From Rotaria sordida (Eukaryota > Rotifera > Eurotatoria > Philodinida > Philodinidae), in NCBI GenBank assembly GCA_905250125.1, contig CAJNOL010000164.1, positions 124,001-188,000 on the forward strand: 64,000 bases of DNA, written 5' to 3'. Under the pieces are notes generated by a model. That model ran no database searches. It saw nothing but the letters and a program-made list of their open reading frames with translations, and was not told where the DNA came from. Numbering within the stretch: the first letter of the stretch is position 1; each line of letters begins with the position of its first letter. Both the position numbers and the translations under genes were made by a program. This document shows positions 1 through 11,156 of the stretch, in pieces.

Positions 1-3000
1 TTGTTCGAAACCATTGAACTAAAATTATTGAAAAATACAAATTAAATAAATAAAAATCGAATTATATAATTTATTTACATCGAAAATTTCAAAACCGGCA
101 ATATCAAGTACACCAATAAAATATTGTCGTTTAGCTTTAACATCAAGCGTTAAATTGACACGCTCGACTAACCAATTAAACATACGTGAATAGATCTAAG
201 TAAAAAAAAAACAAGAATATTAAATTTAATTTTCAATTAACAATTTTTTTTAACATACCGATTTCGAAAGAGCACCAATTGAATTAACAACTTGATCTTT
301 ACTTTGACCCTTACTAACATATTCATTACCGACCTATATGAAAAAAAAGGTTCCATATTCAAATCAATCAATAAATAAATTATGTTTAACCTTAATACGT
401 GGTTTAAGTAAACCTTTGATGAGTTCAGCTGCTTCAATACCAAGAAGATGAGCAACTTTTTCGCATTCTTCTGTTCCTTCAGCTTCAGCTTGTTCTTCAC
501 GTGGTCGTTGTTTCCATTGTGAATTACCAAAATGCATAATAGCTGCTGTACATTTGTACATGTTCAGTTTTTCTTCCTATTAATAAACAAAAAAAAACCA
601 GATTCGTTTTTTTTATTTATTATAAAATCCAATATAAACCTTAGTAAAGCCAAGAATATCAAAAGCTTCATCAGTAATTTTCATTTCGTCAGCATCATCA
701 ACATTATCAATAGTAAGCATTCCTTGAGCTACATAATGATATTTTCCGGGATCATTAACAATAAGACATTCCTCTGAAAAATTAAAGTTTTAAATTTATA
801 TTTGGCTCTTTTTTTGTTTTTGATAAATCTTACTGTGAATGTCCGGAAAAGCATTTGAACATATTTGGTAGAAAATATGATAGTTACGTTCAGCTAGAAT
901 AAATTATTAAATTTAATTTCAATAGATATTTTAATTGAATATAATACCTGGTTGCTAAAGTAGATTAAAAAACAGAAATTAAATTTTTTACAATTGAAAA
1001 TTTTATTTTTAACATACTTGAAAAATGACACGAGCTTTTTCAAGTAAATATACTTCAATATCAGCACCAGCAATTTTTCCTGAACTGCCGAAGTGAATAC
1101 GAATAAATTTACCCTAGGAAAAAAATTATCAACAGACAAGTATCCATTCACAAAAAGAAAGATTTTTATATATTCAAAATCAATATTATTTCAATATTTA
1201 TCAAACATGCATTTTCAAATCCAAAATAAAATCAATGCAATGCATGCAATAAATATATATGGGGTATTCCATGGGATCTCTCCAGCGTTTACATCGAGTA
1301 TTCCCAAATTGGCTGAAACTTTCAGGATTTGTAGATCATAGTGAGATATGAAAAACGTACGGACTAGTTTTTTAAAATTCATTAATAAATAGAAGAATGC
1401 CGTACACAACATTTTCATATTTTTGTATAAAATCACAAAACTAGAATTTTGTGAAAAAATATCTTTTCTAAGATTGATTCGAATTGAATACATAAATTCA
1501 AATCATATTAACATATTATACATATTCTGAAAGCTCTTGATCTTGGCTACATTTTGGCTATAAAATATTGTAATTTTGTCAGGACTTTCGCGATGTCGCC
1601 CTATGTGTATGAGGACACACTCTTGCGCATTTTGTCACTAAAAAATGTTCGTAAAACCTGAATTACAGAGAGTAGCCCTATAGGAGATTTTGTAGAGAAT
1701 CAACTGCTCTACAAGATGCACTTAACCCGAACTCTCGCATTTTCTGTTTGAAAAAATCTAAAAACACAGGAAGACGAAAAATCCCTTCTTTTGACAACTT
1801 TAAAGAAAAGTATATCCATAGAGCCCAACACATTCTCAACAAAAGTTTACCGATTTCGATGAAACTTTCAGCATTTGTAGAGCTTTTAATTCCGAACATT
1901 TTGATAAAAAAATGTTTGTGAAAAGGTATCATATTAATGAAGATGATAGGGACATCATGTGAAACCATATAAAACCACTAAAGATTCGACCAAATTTAGC
2001 TGTTTTCATCACAATAACTGCATCATAGAGCAAAACAAATAGCATATTCGGAATCAGCGCAAAAAAATGCATCGATCCACATCATTTACAAAAAAAAATT
2101 TTTCTCATCGAAAAATGGCTGTATCCCCCCTCAGGCCATTTTCCTATACAAATATTTGCCTGTGGTCCCCTAGGGGTGAATTTTGCAAAAAAAAATTTTT
2201 TTTTGGAAATTATGTGGATCGATGTAATTTTTTGCGCTGATTCTGAATATGCTATTTGTTTTGCTCTACGATGCAATTATTGTGATGAAAACAGCTAGAT
2301 TTTGGTCGAATCTTTAGTAGTTTTACATGGTTTCACATGATGTCCCTACCATCTCCATTAATATGATATCTTTTCACAAACATATTTTTATCAAAATGTT
2401 CAGAATTAAAAGCTCTACAAACACTGAAAGTTTCATCGAAATCGGTAAACTTTTGTTGAGAATGTGGTGGACTCTATGGATATACTTTTCTTTAAAACAC
2501 TCAAAAAAAAGGGATTTTTCGTCTTTCTGTGTTTCCTATTTAGTCAAATAGAAAATGCGAGAGCTCGGGTTAGGTGCATCTTGTAGAGCAGTTGATTCTC
2601 TACAAAATCTCCTATAGGGCTACTCTCTGTAATTCAGGTTTTACGAACATTTTTTAGTGACAAAATGCGCAAGAGTGTGTCCTCATACACATAGGGCGAC
2701 GTCGCGAAAGTCCTGACAAAATTACAATATTTTATAGCCAAAATGTAGTCCAGAGCAGGAGCTTTCAGAATATGTGTAATATGTTAATATAATTTGAATT
2801 TATGTGTTCAGTTCGAATCAATCTTAGAAAAGATGATTTTTCACAAAATCCTAGTTTTATGATTTTATACAAAAATATGAAAATGTTGTGTACGGCATTC
2901 TTCTATTTATTAATGAATTTTAAAAAACTAGTCCGTACGTTTTTCATATCTCACTATGATCTACAAATCCTGAAAGTTTCGTTGAATTTGGAGATACTTG

Positions 3001-5135
3001 TGTATTTTGCTGGAGAGATACCATGGAATACCCCATATATATATATGACCCTCGATTAAAATAATTATTCCCGATTTTTGAACTTACGAATCGAGATGAA
3101 TTATTATTTCGACTTGTTTTAGCATTACCGAATGCTTCGAGCACAGGGTTTGATTGAACAATTTGATCTTCGAGAGTCATAGATCTCTATGATGAGGAAA
3201 AAAACAAGGTGTGCATGCTTTCGGTTAGGTGTGAATGTGAATGTGAACGTGAATGTGAATGTGTATGTGTCATGTGTTGGTATGTTGTGTGTGGTTGTGA
3301 TATACTGTGCAAGGAGTGTCAGATAAATTCGGGATAAACTTAGAATTGTGTATAAATCAAATCAAGTCAGGTTTTTATGCTGTGCTGCGGTTTTTTTCAA
3401 TAAACCGCAACTTACGAATCGAGAAGAGTTATTGTTTCTAGTAGTTTTTGCATTACCATAAGCCTCAAGTACCGGATCTAATTATTGGGAGAGAAAAAAA
3501 ACATTTTTTTCGTTTTTTTTTAGTTTGTATGATTTGATCTTTGACTGAGGAGAATCTTATTTAATCTCCGTCTGTCGGAATAGGCTCACACTTACTAGCT
3601 GAAACAATTTGATCTTCGAGAGTCATTGTTTTCTTTAAAATCCCCGCAAATAAAAGAAAAAAAAACATATTATATTAAATTTGACTGAATATTGAATTAT
3701 GTGATATAATGTGTAGTGATGAGGATAGATTTTTAATACATTACCGCTCCTTCTTCTTTCTTAGCACTGGCAGCAGCAACCAATGCAAAATATTGAATGA
3801 CTTTTTTAGTATTTTCTGTCTTGCCAGCACCTGATTCACCTGTAATCAACATAGATTGATTTTCACGATCTAAACAAAACAATACAAGATCATTTTAATT
3901 CATGTTTTTTTCTTTTTTAAGTTAAAGTTGAGTTAGTTAATTAATGTGACATGTTGTTTTATTAATATTTATGACGCGTTGATGTTCTAGATGATTACTT
4001 TCTTTTTTCCTTTTCTGCCTGTCAATTTTATCTAAATAACAGACAATATCTGCTCGTTTATAAATGCGTCTCATTCTTAATGTATATAAATATGCAACTA
4101 GTAGAAGCCATTGCATACGTGATCATTTCGGAAAAATTGGTTTTCTTTCTCGTCATATTCATTCTAATTGACGTTTTTATTGATCAATAGTTGATAACCT
4201 TATCACCTAACTCCTACGCACCGTATAAAAGAATCAGCAAAGAAATCTATGATCTCGATATTACTTTGCAATCAAAGAAAATGTCAACATATATTCTATT
4301 ATTTCATATGATATTATGATTATATATATGACCGTCTATAATGATGGACATTCGAGCAAAGTCAAACAAAAAAAAAGATAAATTGTTTAGACTAGAAATC
4401 AATCTTTTTCTACTTACCACGAAGCATATTTGAATATGCATTGTCAGCAATAGCATATAAATGTGGTGCTACTTCAGTACGTTTTTTACCACGATACATA
4501 AGTACAACTTTCAGTGTATAAATTGGTAAACGTTTGTATGGATTGATGGCAACACAAAATAAACCTGAATAGGTCTAGAGAAAAAATAGAAGAATTTTAA
4601 AAAATGAGAAAAAACAAAAATATGATAACACATACATAAATGAGCCATCGACCATAACGATCACGTAAATTATGCAAGACCGAAGCATCATTCAAATAAG
4701 TTAAATTAGCCATATCATCACAGCAAGTGAATTTAGGTGGATTCATTTGCTGAACGTCATCCTTTTTTAATGTAATGTTCTAAAGAATAAATACTAAATA
4801 TAAAAATTGTTTTATTTATAATTGTACATACATCTCCTTTATCAGTTTTAACTGTTACTTCTTCACCTTTTGTGCTGACAATTTCAGCACTAATAAAGGA
4901 TTCCTTTGCATCGGGTGCCCAACATTGTTTCTTACCATCGAAAGGTTGAGATTGAAGTTTAATACGTTCTTCAGTTGGTAGAGCCAAATATTTTAGTGAT
5001 TCTTTTAATTCCGGATCGTTTGGATCGTAGATAACGCTATAAAATTAAAAAAATAAAAGTATTGATTAAACATCAATATATATATATATATATATAGGCT
5101 TTTTCATGTGTATCCCTTTACCCTTCGATCGACAT
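1..5135 (-). CDS. Mhc: Muscle-type myosin II heavy chain, 5' half (partial; runs off the left edge)
   Basis: This is the motor domain of a sarcomeric myosin II heavy chain, an actin-activated ATPase of thick filaments. The coding exons I assembled, in transcription order, are 5122-5135 (start codon, MSIEG), 4832-5036, 4636-4779, 4418-4574, 3745-3869, then one of two alternative cassettes (3596-3632 plus 3416-3477, or 3088-3186), then 1018-1113, 948-954, 834-893, 640-773, 391-576, 259-333, 79-195 and 1-18. Phases join without error and give 479 codons in the window. Visible motifs are the P-loop GESGAGKT (exon 3745-3869), switch I [13 protein letters not shown] (alternative cassettes) and switch [10 protein letters not shown] (79-195). 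The SH3-like N-terminus is in 4832-5036. The gene continues beyond base 1 toward the actin-binding region and rod. An acceptor-like AG near 5185 suggests a 5'UTR exon boundary, which I infer. The intron between 3088 and 1113 holds a large palindromic insertion. Confidence 0.95.
948..954 (-). other. 7-nt myosin microexon
   Basis: The exon reads CAACCAG on the minus strand, bounded by AG (955-956) and GT (946-947). It is needed to keep frame: exon 1018-1113 ends in phase 0 with ...ARVIFQ, and exon 834-893 starts CT GAA CGT. Joining through CAA CCA G gives ...[15 protein letters not shown], matching the conserved myosin segment at this point. Without it the frame is lost. Confidence 0.85.
1254..3046. 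mobile_element. Large palindromic (foldback) element in a myosin intron
   Basis: Two arms of roughly 850 bases are near-identical reverse complements. The left arm starts at the GGGGTATTCCATGG motif at 1261 and the right arm ends at its complement around 3021-3034. An unpaired centre of about 80 bases lies near 2110-2190. Both outer ends sit in ATATAT, so a target duplication cannot be told from the element end. Short open frames within each arm (for example 1678-1968 minus and 2327-2551 plus) are the same sequence read from the two arms and show no recognised protein. I interpret this as a non-autonomous foldback transposon. Confidence 0.8.
3088..3186 (-). other. Myosin alternative switch-I cassette A (single exon)
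   Basis: The exon is 33 codons long with phase 0 at both ends. It encodes the stretch from [11 protein letters not shown] to NNNSSRF, which includes the nucleotide-binding switch I. It is flanked by an AG acceptor at 3187-3188 and a GTAAGT donor. It replaces cassette B (3416-3632), which codes for the same 33-residue stretch. Using both would duplicate switch I, so mutually exclusive splicing is the sensible reading. Confidence 0.85.
3225..3300. repeat. Microsatellite-like GTGAAT/TGTGTA tract
   Basis: Imperfect tandem hexamers (GTGAAT with GTGAAC and GTGTAT variants) lie in the myosin intron between alternative cassettes A and B. Confidence 0.7.
3416..3632 (-). other. Myosin alternative switch-I cassette B (two exons)
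   Basis: Exons 3596-3632 (12 codons plus 1 nt) and 3416-3477 (62 nt) join to 33 codons. They encode the stretch from [12 protein letters not shown] through [13 protein letters not shown] to NNNSSRF. The cassette has the same length and phases as cassette A but contains an internal intron, 3478-3595, which A lacks. It lies upstream of A in the transcript. Residue differences are RS/KT at the start, Q-S/S-A, F/Y before GNAK and S/T before RNNN. Confidence 0.82.
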
Positions 5136-7527
5136 AATTGCTTATTAAAATTCTTTCGAACAAAGATGATCAACACAATACAATCTAGAAAAACAAATGT
5201 TTTGCATTTAGTTAACTTGTTGATGAGCCATCTTTTGTATTTGTCTATACCTGATAATGGGTGAAACTCGCCTAGTTTTGCTTGTGCTAAACGACTGTCT
5301 TGTTGATAACACGTAGTTATATACGCTCTCTTCTACGTCGTCCGAGAAGAAAAAAGATCGTCGACAAGAAATAGCTCTAATTTCTTCTCTCTTACCCGTA
5401 TTTTTTCTCTTTATCTCACTAGTTATATCAAAATTCTTACGTTGGTTGGCCGAACCAAAGCGGGTATATCTCCAAAATTGGCAAATATTCTCGGACGAGC
5501 CATAATATTCACATCTTTTTTTTCTTCTCTCCCTCTCTCGCACTTTCTCTCTCCTCATTCCGCCGACGACCACTGGTAGCTATAACTAGAGTACTGATTA
5601 TACGCCGTCAAGAATGTTGAGCCAGACGGAAGAAGGAGAAAAAGAAGGATTCGCCGCTATCTCTTTTTCCGTCGGATATTTATGGAAGTGCATACTGCAC
5701 AAAGTAGAAAAATTCTTGAAGCTCTCGTATGGTGTTATTATTACAGTGTGTATACATTGTACATATATAGCATAAGCAAACAGGCGAAAAGAAGAGAATG
5801 ATTACAACTCATTCTGTTTCCAATGATCCATTCCCTGATGCATGTAAATGCAACGCTATCAGCTTATACGTTTCGATCAAGCGAGGAATATCTATTATGT
5901 ATATTACTTATTTTTTTTGCTAATAATCCAACACTATTTGTAACCTTGAAATAAGTAATAGATATTAACCGTAACCAAAAAAGGAGTATTATTTATGTCC
6001 TCTATAAACAAATAACATTTGGCAATGGGAAAAGAAAAAATTCTGTGAATACATAAAATAAATCATAAAAGTACAGTCAAATATAAAATAGATTATTTAT
6101 TCATTCCAATACTAATAAAATAAGGTTTTTGGCAATCGTATAACAATAAGAATACTTAATTGACAACTAATATGTTCTATACAAAAAAAAGTTCTTTTTG
6201 TTCATTAGTATTTTTCTGGCAATCTCAATTGATTTTGATCAAACAACCCTGGAGTATGCTAGTACATTGTAGTTATTTGTGTGTAGATATTAATCAATCA
6301 CACCGTATAACAGTTGTGTCTAGGAAACAAACAGAAATACTAATTTATCCCATTAACTATTTTCCATAGAACATCTGTATCGTTTCGATAAGAACAAGTA
6401 TAGAAGTAAGTTTTACTTCGTTAAGGAATTTTTATTTGGTGTTTTATGTACACTAAAATAAATGATAACCAAGAAAATAGAAAATAAGGTTTCTGGATTT
6501 TTTTTAATTTAACCTTGGCAAAACCATATGTAGTTGGTAGCAGATTCTAAATGAGTTATTAGCCTGTTGTGAAACAGTTCTTTTCTGACATTTACGTAGT
6601 AATAAATGATATCAGTATCACCGATATTATAAAGATGTTTTTTTTTCTTCAAGTATTCTTCTTAATTGATTGGCAACTTACTAGTACGAACGATTAGTTG
6701 AAGATAAAAATTTTGTTATTTTTTTTTTTTTGAAGATTCTAATGCGAACTACAATACTAATTCAATTAATAATACAAATGATGAAATACATTTATTTTAT
6801 CTAATATTGATTTAATTATCGAATATACAAACTACTAAGTGTTGAATAGTCTTTGTCGATATCTCGACAATGCATCATTTAAGCAAAAAAACAGACGTTA
6901 GTTTTTGTTGTATTTTCAAAGAGAAATATCTAGACTGTATAACAAGTGAGATTTGCACTGATTATCAAAACAAATAATGATCTTATATTTCTATTATTCT
7001 AATACTTTTGTATCATAGATTTTATTTAAATTATTGTTATCTTATGATAAATATTGATAAATACTCAGCATTAATCTGATTAGAAAAGCAGACTTTGTTG
7101 ACAATCGAGAACGAAAGTATGATTACTGATAAATAGACATTCTCTATAATCATTGTCATCTGTTATTATCACTCCTATTAGTATATACGTTAGTCGATTC
7201 TTTCGACAAAATTTATCTAGAAAAATTGATCTCGTTGTTTATATTCGCAATTGCTATCACCAGAATTGCTGATTTTTTCAGATAGAAATCAATGAAAATT
7301 ATCGTAATCATTTTTATATACAATTCTTAGTCTACAGAAATTTCAAAGGAATATCAAGAATGATTAGTTATTTTTATGGACTCTTATAATAAACGATTTA
7401 TCTAGCTAATGAATGATGGTATTATACAATGCATTTTTTTTCCTACCAAATTTATTATCAATTGTGCTGGCTTAAGTAAATTCAACAAAAGCAATAAGAA
7501 ATAAATTGTTAAATAGTTTATCTGATG
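5136..7527. other. Upstream region of the myosin gene; no gene seen
   Basis: A+T-rich sequence without convincing coding exons. It should contain the myosin promoter and 5'UTR exon. A 121-codon open frame at 5208-5573 (minus) is Arg/Ser-rich, matches nothing I recognise and is probably chance. Confidence 0.5.
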
Positions 7528-7719
7528 CAGGGGTGTCCCGAGGTCGCCAGGATTACGGGGGGGGGGGAGGGAGGAGGGAGGCAACGACTCAAAAGATCAA
7601 TTGGACGGTATTTTGGCTAAAGTTGATCGGATTTTCAAAGAGATGATTGAGTATTTTTTTGGGAATTGACGGGCAAAAAAAACAATTTTTCACCATTCGA
7701 GGTAGGTGGTCACCCCCTG
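7528..7719. mobile_element. Small hAT-like MITE (tentative)
   Basis: The 192-base insert begins CAGGGGTGTC and ends CACCCCCTG, an imperfect inverted terminal pair typical in form of hAT elements. It is more G+C-rich than its surroundings, with a G-run at about 7557-7568. The flanking 8-mers ATCTGATG and GCGTGATG share most positions, suggesting a decayed 8-bp target duplication. No coding capacity. Confidence 0.45.
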
Positions 7720-8610
7720 GCGTGATGAGTACTGTGTCTATTCATTAATCTGTCATAAGAGAAAGTTCTGATCATTATTACCATTTGAAATTCATTTTTT
7801 AGACATAAGAAAGTAATGCTTATTGTGGACTGATTGATTTGATCTTAGACAAATGGAATAGACATATGGATATAATTAGTTGCATACAATTATAAAGGCA
7901 TATTAACGAAAGGAAGTCGAGAAATAAAATGAATAACACGACAAATATTCCGAAGACTATCATAATAATTACTCTTGGGAGTAGATACAGTACACATGAA
8001 GACAATACTTTTAAGATTTCAATTATTTTTTAGTACAGAATTTCATTTTCTTTACTAGAGCTATAATATAAGTATAAGAAATCTATTTATAGAAATGGAT
8101 ATGCTAGAAGTAAACATTTCGTTCTTGACCATCTATTATATTCGACAGATAATCATCATTGACTGGAAGTAATCAATAATGGAGAATGTCATAAATTTTT
8201 GGGAAGAAAAAATATTTTTTTCCAACAGAAGACAAGGAAAGGTTTTGATTCTACTATGACAAAACAAAAAACTTTCCATAATTGGAAATGTATTAGTCTC
8301 AACATCCCATAGTTGGACCAATCCCAAGAATAAATTATCTTTATTTGTAAGGAATAAGACAATACAGATGCTATTTAGACATAAATTATCTACTCATTCA
8401 CATTCATCCAATGTACTGTAGGAATCTATTCAATGACTGAAAGTCAATATTCATTGAATTATTCACAATAGTGGTTAAAAAACTTTAAAACAATATTAAA
8501 AAAAAGTTATGAAACTTGTACACTGTAGTAATGTTGAAAAACTTTTTATTGAGAAACATTATCAAGACTATTAAAGTTGTTTATAATCTCCTACCTCACT
8601 CTTTTTCATA
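7720..8610. other. Gene-free spacer
   Basis: A+T-rich sequence in which I see no exon, RNA gene or repeat structure. Confidence 0.4.
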
Positions 8611-9176
8611 TATAGGGTATCCGGAAAGTCACTAGAGTTAGAAAAAATTGAATATCTCCGCTACGGCTCGAGCAAACGGGCTGATCTTTTTACCAATAAT
8701 AGAGACATGTTCATACTTCAAATCCATACGGACAAGGTTAGCGAGAGCCTTTGTTAAATACCATCAATGACCTTAACAAAAAAACATTCTACTTTTTTAC
8801 AGATAGGAAAAAAACAATATACAGAGTGGCGCAAAAGTCACTTTGCCGAGAAAAAATTGAATATCTTCACTACGGCTGAAGCAAACGAGCTGATTCTTTT
8901 ATCAATGATAGAGGCATGTTCAAGCTTTGTATTCATAAAGACATGCCTAGAGAGACTCTTTGTTAAGTCTATTGTTTTTTCCTATCTGTAAAAAAGTAAA
9001 AAGTTTTTTGTTAAGGTCATTGATGGTATTTAACAAAGGCTCTCGCTAACCTTGTCCGTATGGATTTGAAGTATGAACATGTCTCTGTTATTGGTAAAAA
9101 GATCAGCCCGTTTGCTCGAGCCGTAGCGGAGATATTCAATTTTTTCTAACTCTAATGACTTTCCGGACACCCTATA
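8611..9176. mobile_element. Palindromic mariner-like MITE with a diverged inner copy of its own arm
   Basis: The left end TATAGGGTATCCGGAAAGTC and the right end, the complement of TATAGGGTGTCCGGAAAGTC, are terminal inverted repeats. The arms pair from about 8613 to 8820 and from about 8970 to 9174. The unpaired middle, about 8824-8967, is a diverged direct copy of the left arm: both contain ATTGAATATCT-C-CTACGGCT, GCAAACG-GCTGAT and AGA-ACATG-like blocks in the same order. TA at the ends fits Tc1/mariner insertion. The open frame at 8767-8991 is within this repeat and is not treated as a gene. Confidence 0.75.
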
Positions 9177-9477
9177 TGAAACAACATATAATAATATTAG
9201 AACAACAGTTGTCGTTCACGAAAGAAAATTCCTGTAGACATTTATCCTTTTGCTATTCCTATTAGCAACATAAGAATCTATTTATTACCAAAAGATAAGA
9301 TTAAATAACAAAAATGGCAATTCAAGATTCTTTATCATTAGTTAATTATGCATAAACAAATTGAAAATTTCCTTATATATATATATGTATATGTATATAT
9401 TAAAATAATAGTAACAAAAAAAAAAAGAAAGAAAACAAATTCACTTTCTCATACTAAAAAAAACACAAACAAATAAT

Positions 9478-11156
9478 CTATTTGCATACATAAATTTCTA
9501 CAAATCGATGACATGTTTCACATTGTACAGAACAACACCATATAAATTTACAATTACATTTTTCTTGAATATATTTTCTTATTGTATTATATCCTCGTCC
9601 ACAGCACATTGTTGCACAACCATCAGATCCATGACTTGTTCGATTACATTGACGATCTTTTGTACCTAATGAACCAATATGTGGATTATATTCACAAAAA
9701 TTTGATTCTTCAAAATAGATTAAATCATCTTTAGTTGGTCCAACAAAACGACGATCACGTGAACGTAATTCTCCTAAACGACGTTGATAACGTACTTCAA
9801 TAGCACTATCATATTTTTCTTTTAAATATGTACCAACTTCACGAAATGTTGGTAATTGTTGATAACATGTTCGAAGACTAAATAATTAACAATAGAAACG
9901 AGAATTTCTTTTTTTTTTTAAATTTCTACCTGCAAGAACCACTAACTCCATGACATTTACAAACAATTCGTGTTAATCGATAAACAGCCTTGAAAAAAAA
10001 AAGATATCTTTTTTTTTTGTTTTGGTTGTCAAACTTACTCTTCGTCCAACTTCATTATTATGTATATTTATTTGACGTCTTATACGTCCAGGTCTGAAAA
10101 ATTTCCGTTTTCGTCCTCCTTGTATCATTGTTTGATTGCTATTCATAAATGTATTATATCGAACTAAAGAATTAATTTCTTTTTCAGGTGTATCAACAAA
10201 ATCTCGACCAAATCGATAACCATAATCGATATTATCACCACAACTATTTTAAAACAAAATTCAATAACAAAAAATTAGTCAAGAATATTCCATCAACTAA
10301 CCCTCCCCATGACCAATCTCGTGGTAAATTTTTTGGTCTAGCAGTTCGACTACATGTGCATGATTTTAATAAACCTTGTTTACATGCTCGACTAACAGCA
10401 TATGTTATACCTGCTGAAAATATTGCATGAGCCACAGCTGTTTCTCGATTAGCTTTATATATAAAATAAAATAAAATAAAATAAAATGAATTCTATTCAA
10501 CTAAAATAATTTACCATGATCGAGAAGAGGTCCAAACACAGTATCATCCTTTACTGTTGAACAATTCCAATGACGATCTTGAAATTGATATTGACATTCT
10601 TCAATACTTTTACTTGCCCCTAAAGAAAAAAGGAAATTATATATCATCTATTGAGTATTCCTATATCAGATGTTCTACCAGTAAACATTATAGCTGGTTT
10701 TTCTCCTCCTCCTGAAAAGTATTCTGCTATGGGATATTATAATATTCAATGGTGGAATATTTTTCATGAGGAAGGGAACACCAGCTAGTAGTACCCATCT
10801 ATATTATTCTTATTCATAAAATAAAATACCTTGAATAACAATTGGCATGTGATCTGCATGTAATAAACATATTTGTTTTTGTCCAATTGTTAAACTTTTT
10901 AATGTTGATTGACAATATTGTGATGAATCTTCATTAAATTCATATTGATTTCCAGAATTAAAAAATGTATATGAAGATAAAATATTGCCATTTTGTTCTT
11001 GAAGTGCAATGTTCCTAATCAAATATGTTTTAAATGTGTTAGGTTTATCATTTCATCTATAGATTTAACTTACCACCAAAGATTATGTTTAGTCATCCCA
11101 TCAATCACTTGACATGAATACAGCAATGAATACAAAAGCATACTTATCATCATCAT
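9478..11156 (-). CDS. Wnt5: Wnt family secreted signalling protein, Wnt5-like
   Basis: A lipid-modified secreted ligand for Frizzled/ROR-type receptors. Exons are 11074-11156, 10830-11014, 10515-10619, 10302-10452, 10039-10243, 9930-9988 and 9478-9877, giving 395 residues with consistent phases. The start is the first of three tandem ATGs and leads a hydrophobic signal peptide (MMMISMLLYSLLYSCQ). Family landmarks are [46 protein letters not shown], the palmitoleoylation motif CKCHGVSGSC and the Cys-rich C-terminus ending FVEIYVCK. The CSTV...VFG, [21 protein letters not shown] and LKEKYDSA stretches are closest to Wnt5 as I remember the family. A basic insert (GGRKRKFFRPGRIRR) precedes NNEVGRRAV and lengthens that loop. 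Subfamily assignment is less certain than family. Confidence 0.93.
10461..10487. repeat. (TAAAA)n microsatellite in a Wnt intron
   Basis: Five or so tandem ATAAA/TAAAA pentamers lie directly beside the acceptor of exon 10302-10452. Confidence 0.8.

Noticed and set aside
1678..2551. Two similar open frames in the myosin intron (1678-1968 minus, 2327-2551 plus) that could suggest a duplicated small gene
   Set aside because: They are the same sequence in the two arms of a palindrome, differ by substitutions and early stops, and resemble no protein.
5208..5573. A 121-codon minus-strand open frame upstream of myosin
   Set aside because: Arg/Ser/Glu-rich with no family resemblance. It lies in the presumed myosin promoter/5'UTR, and no splice link into the myosin frame was found.
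8767..8991. A 74-codon plus-strand open frame
   Set aside because: It lies wholly within a palindromic MITE and runs across arm and loop.
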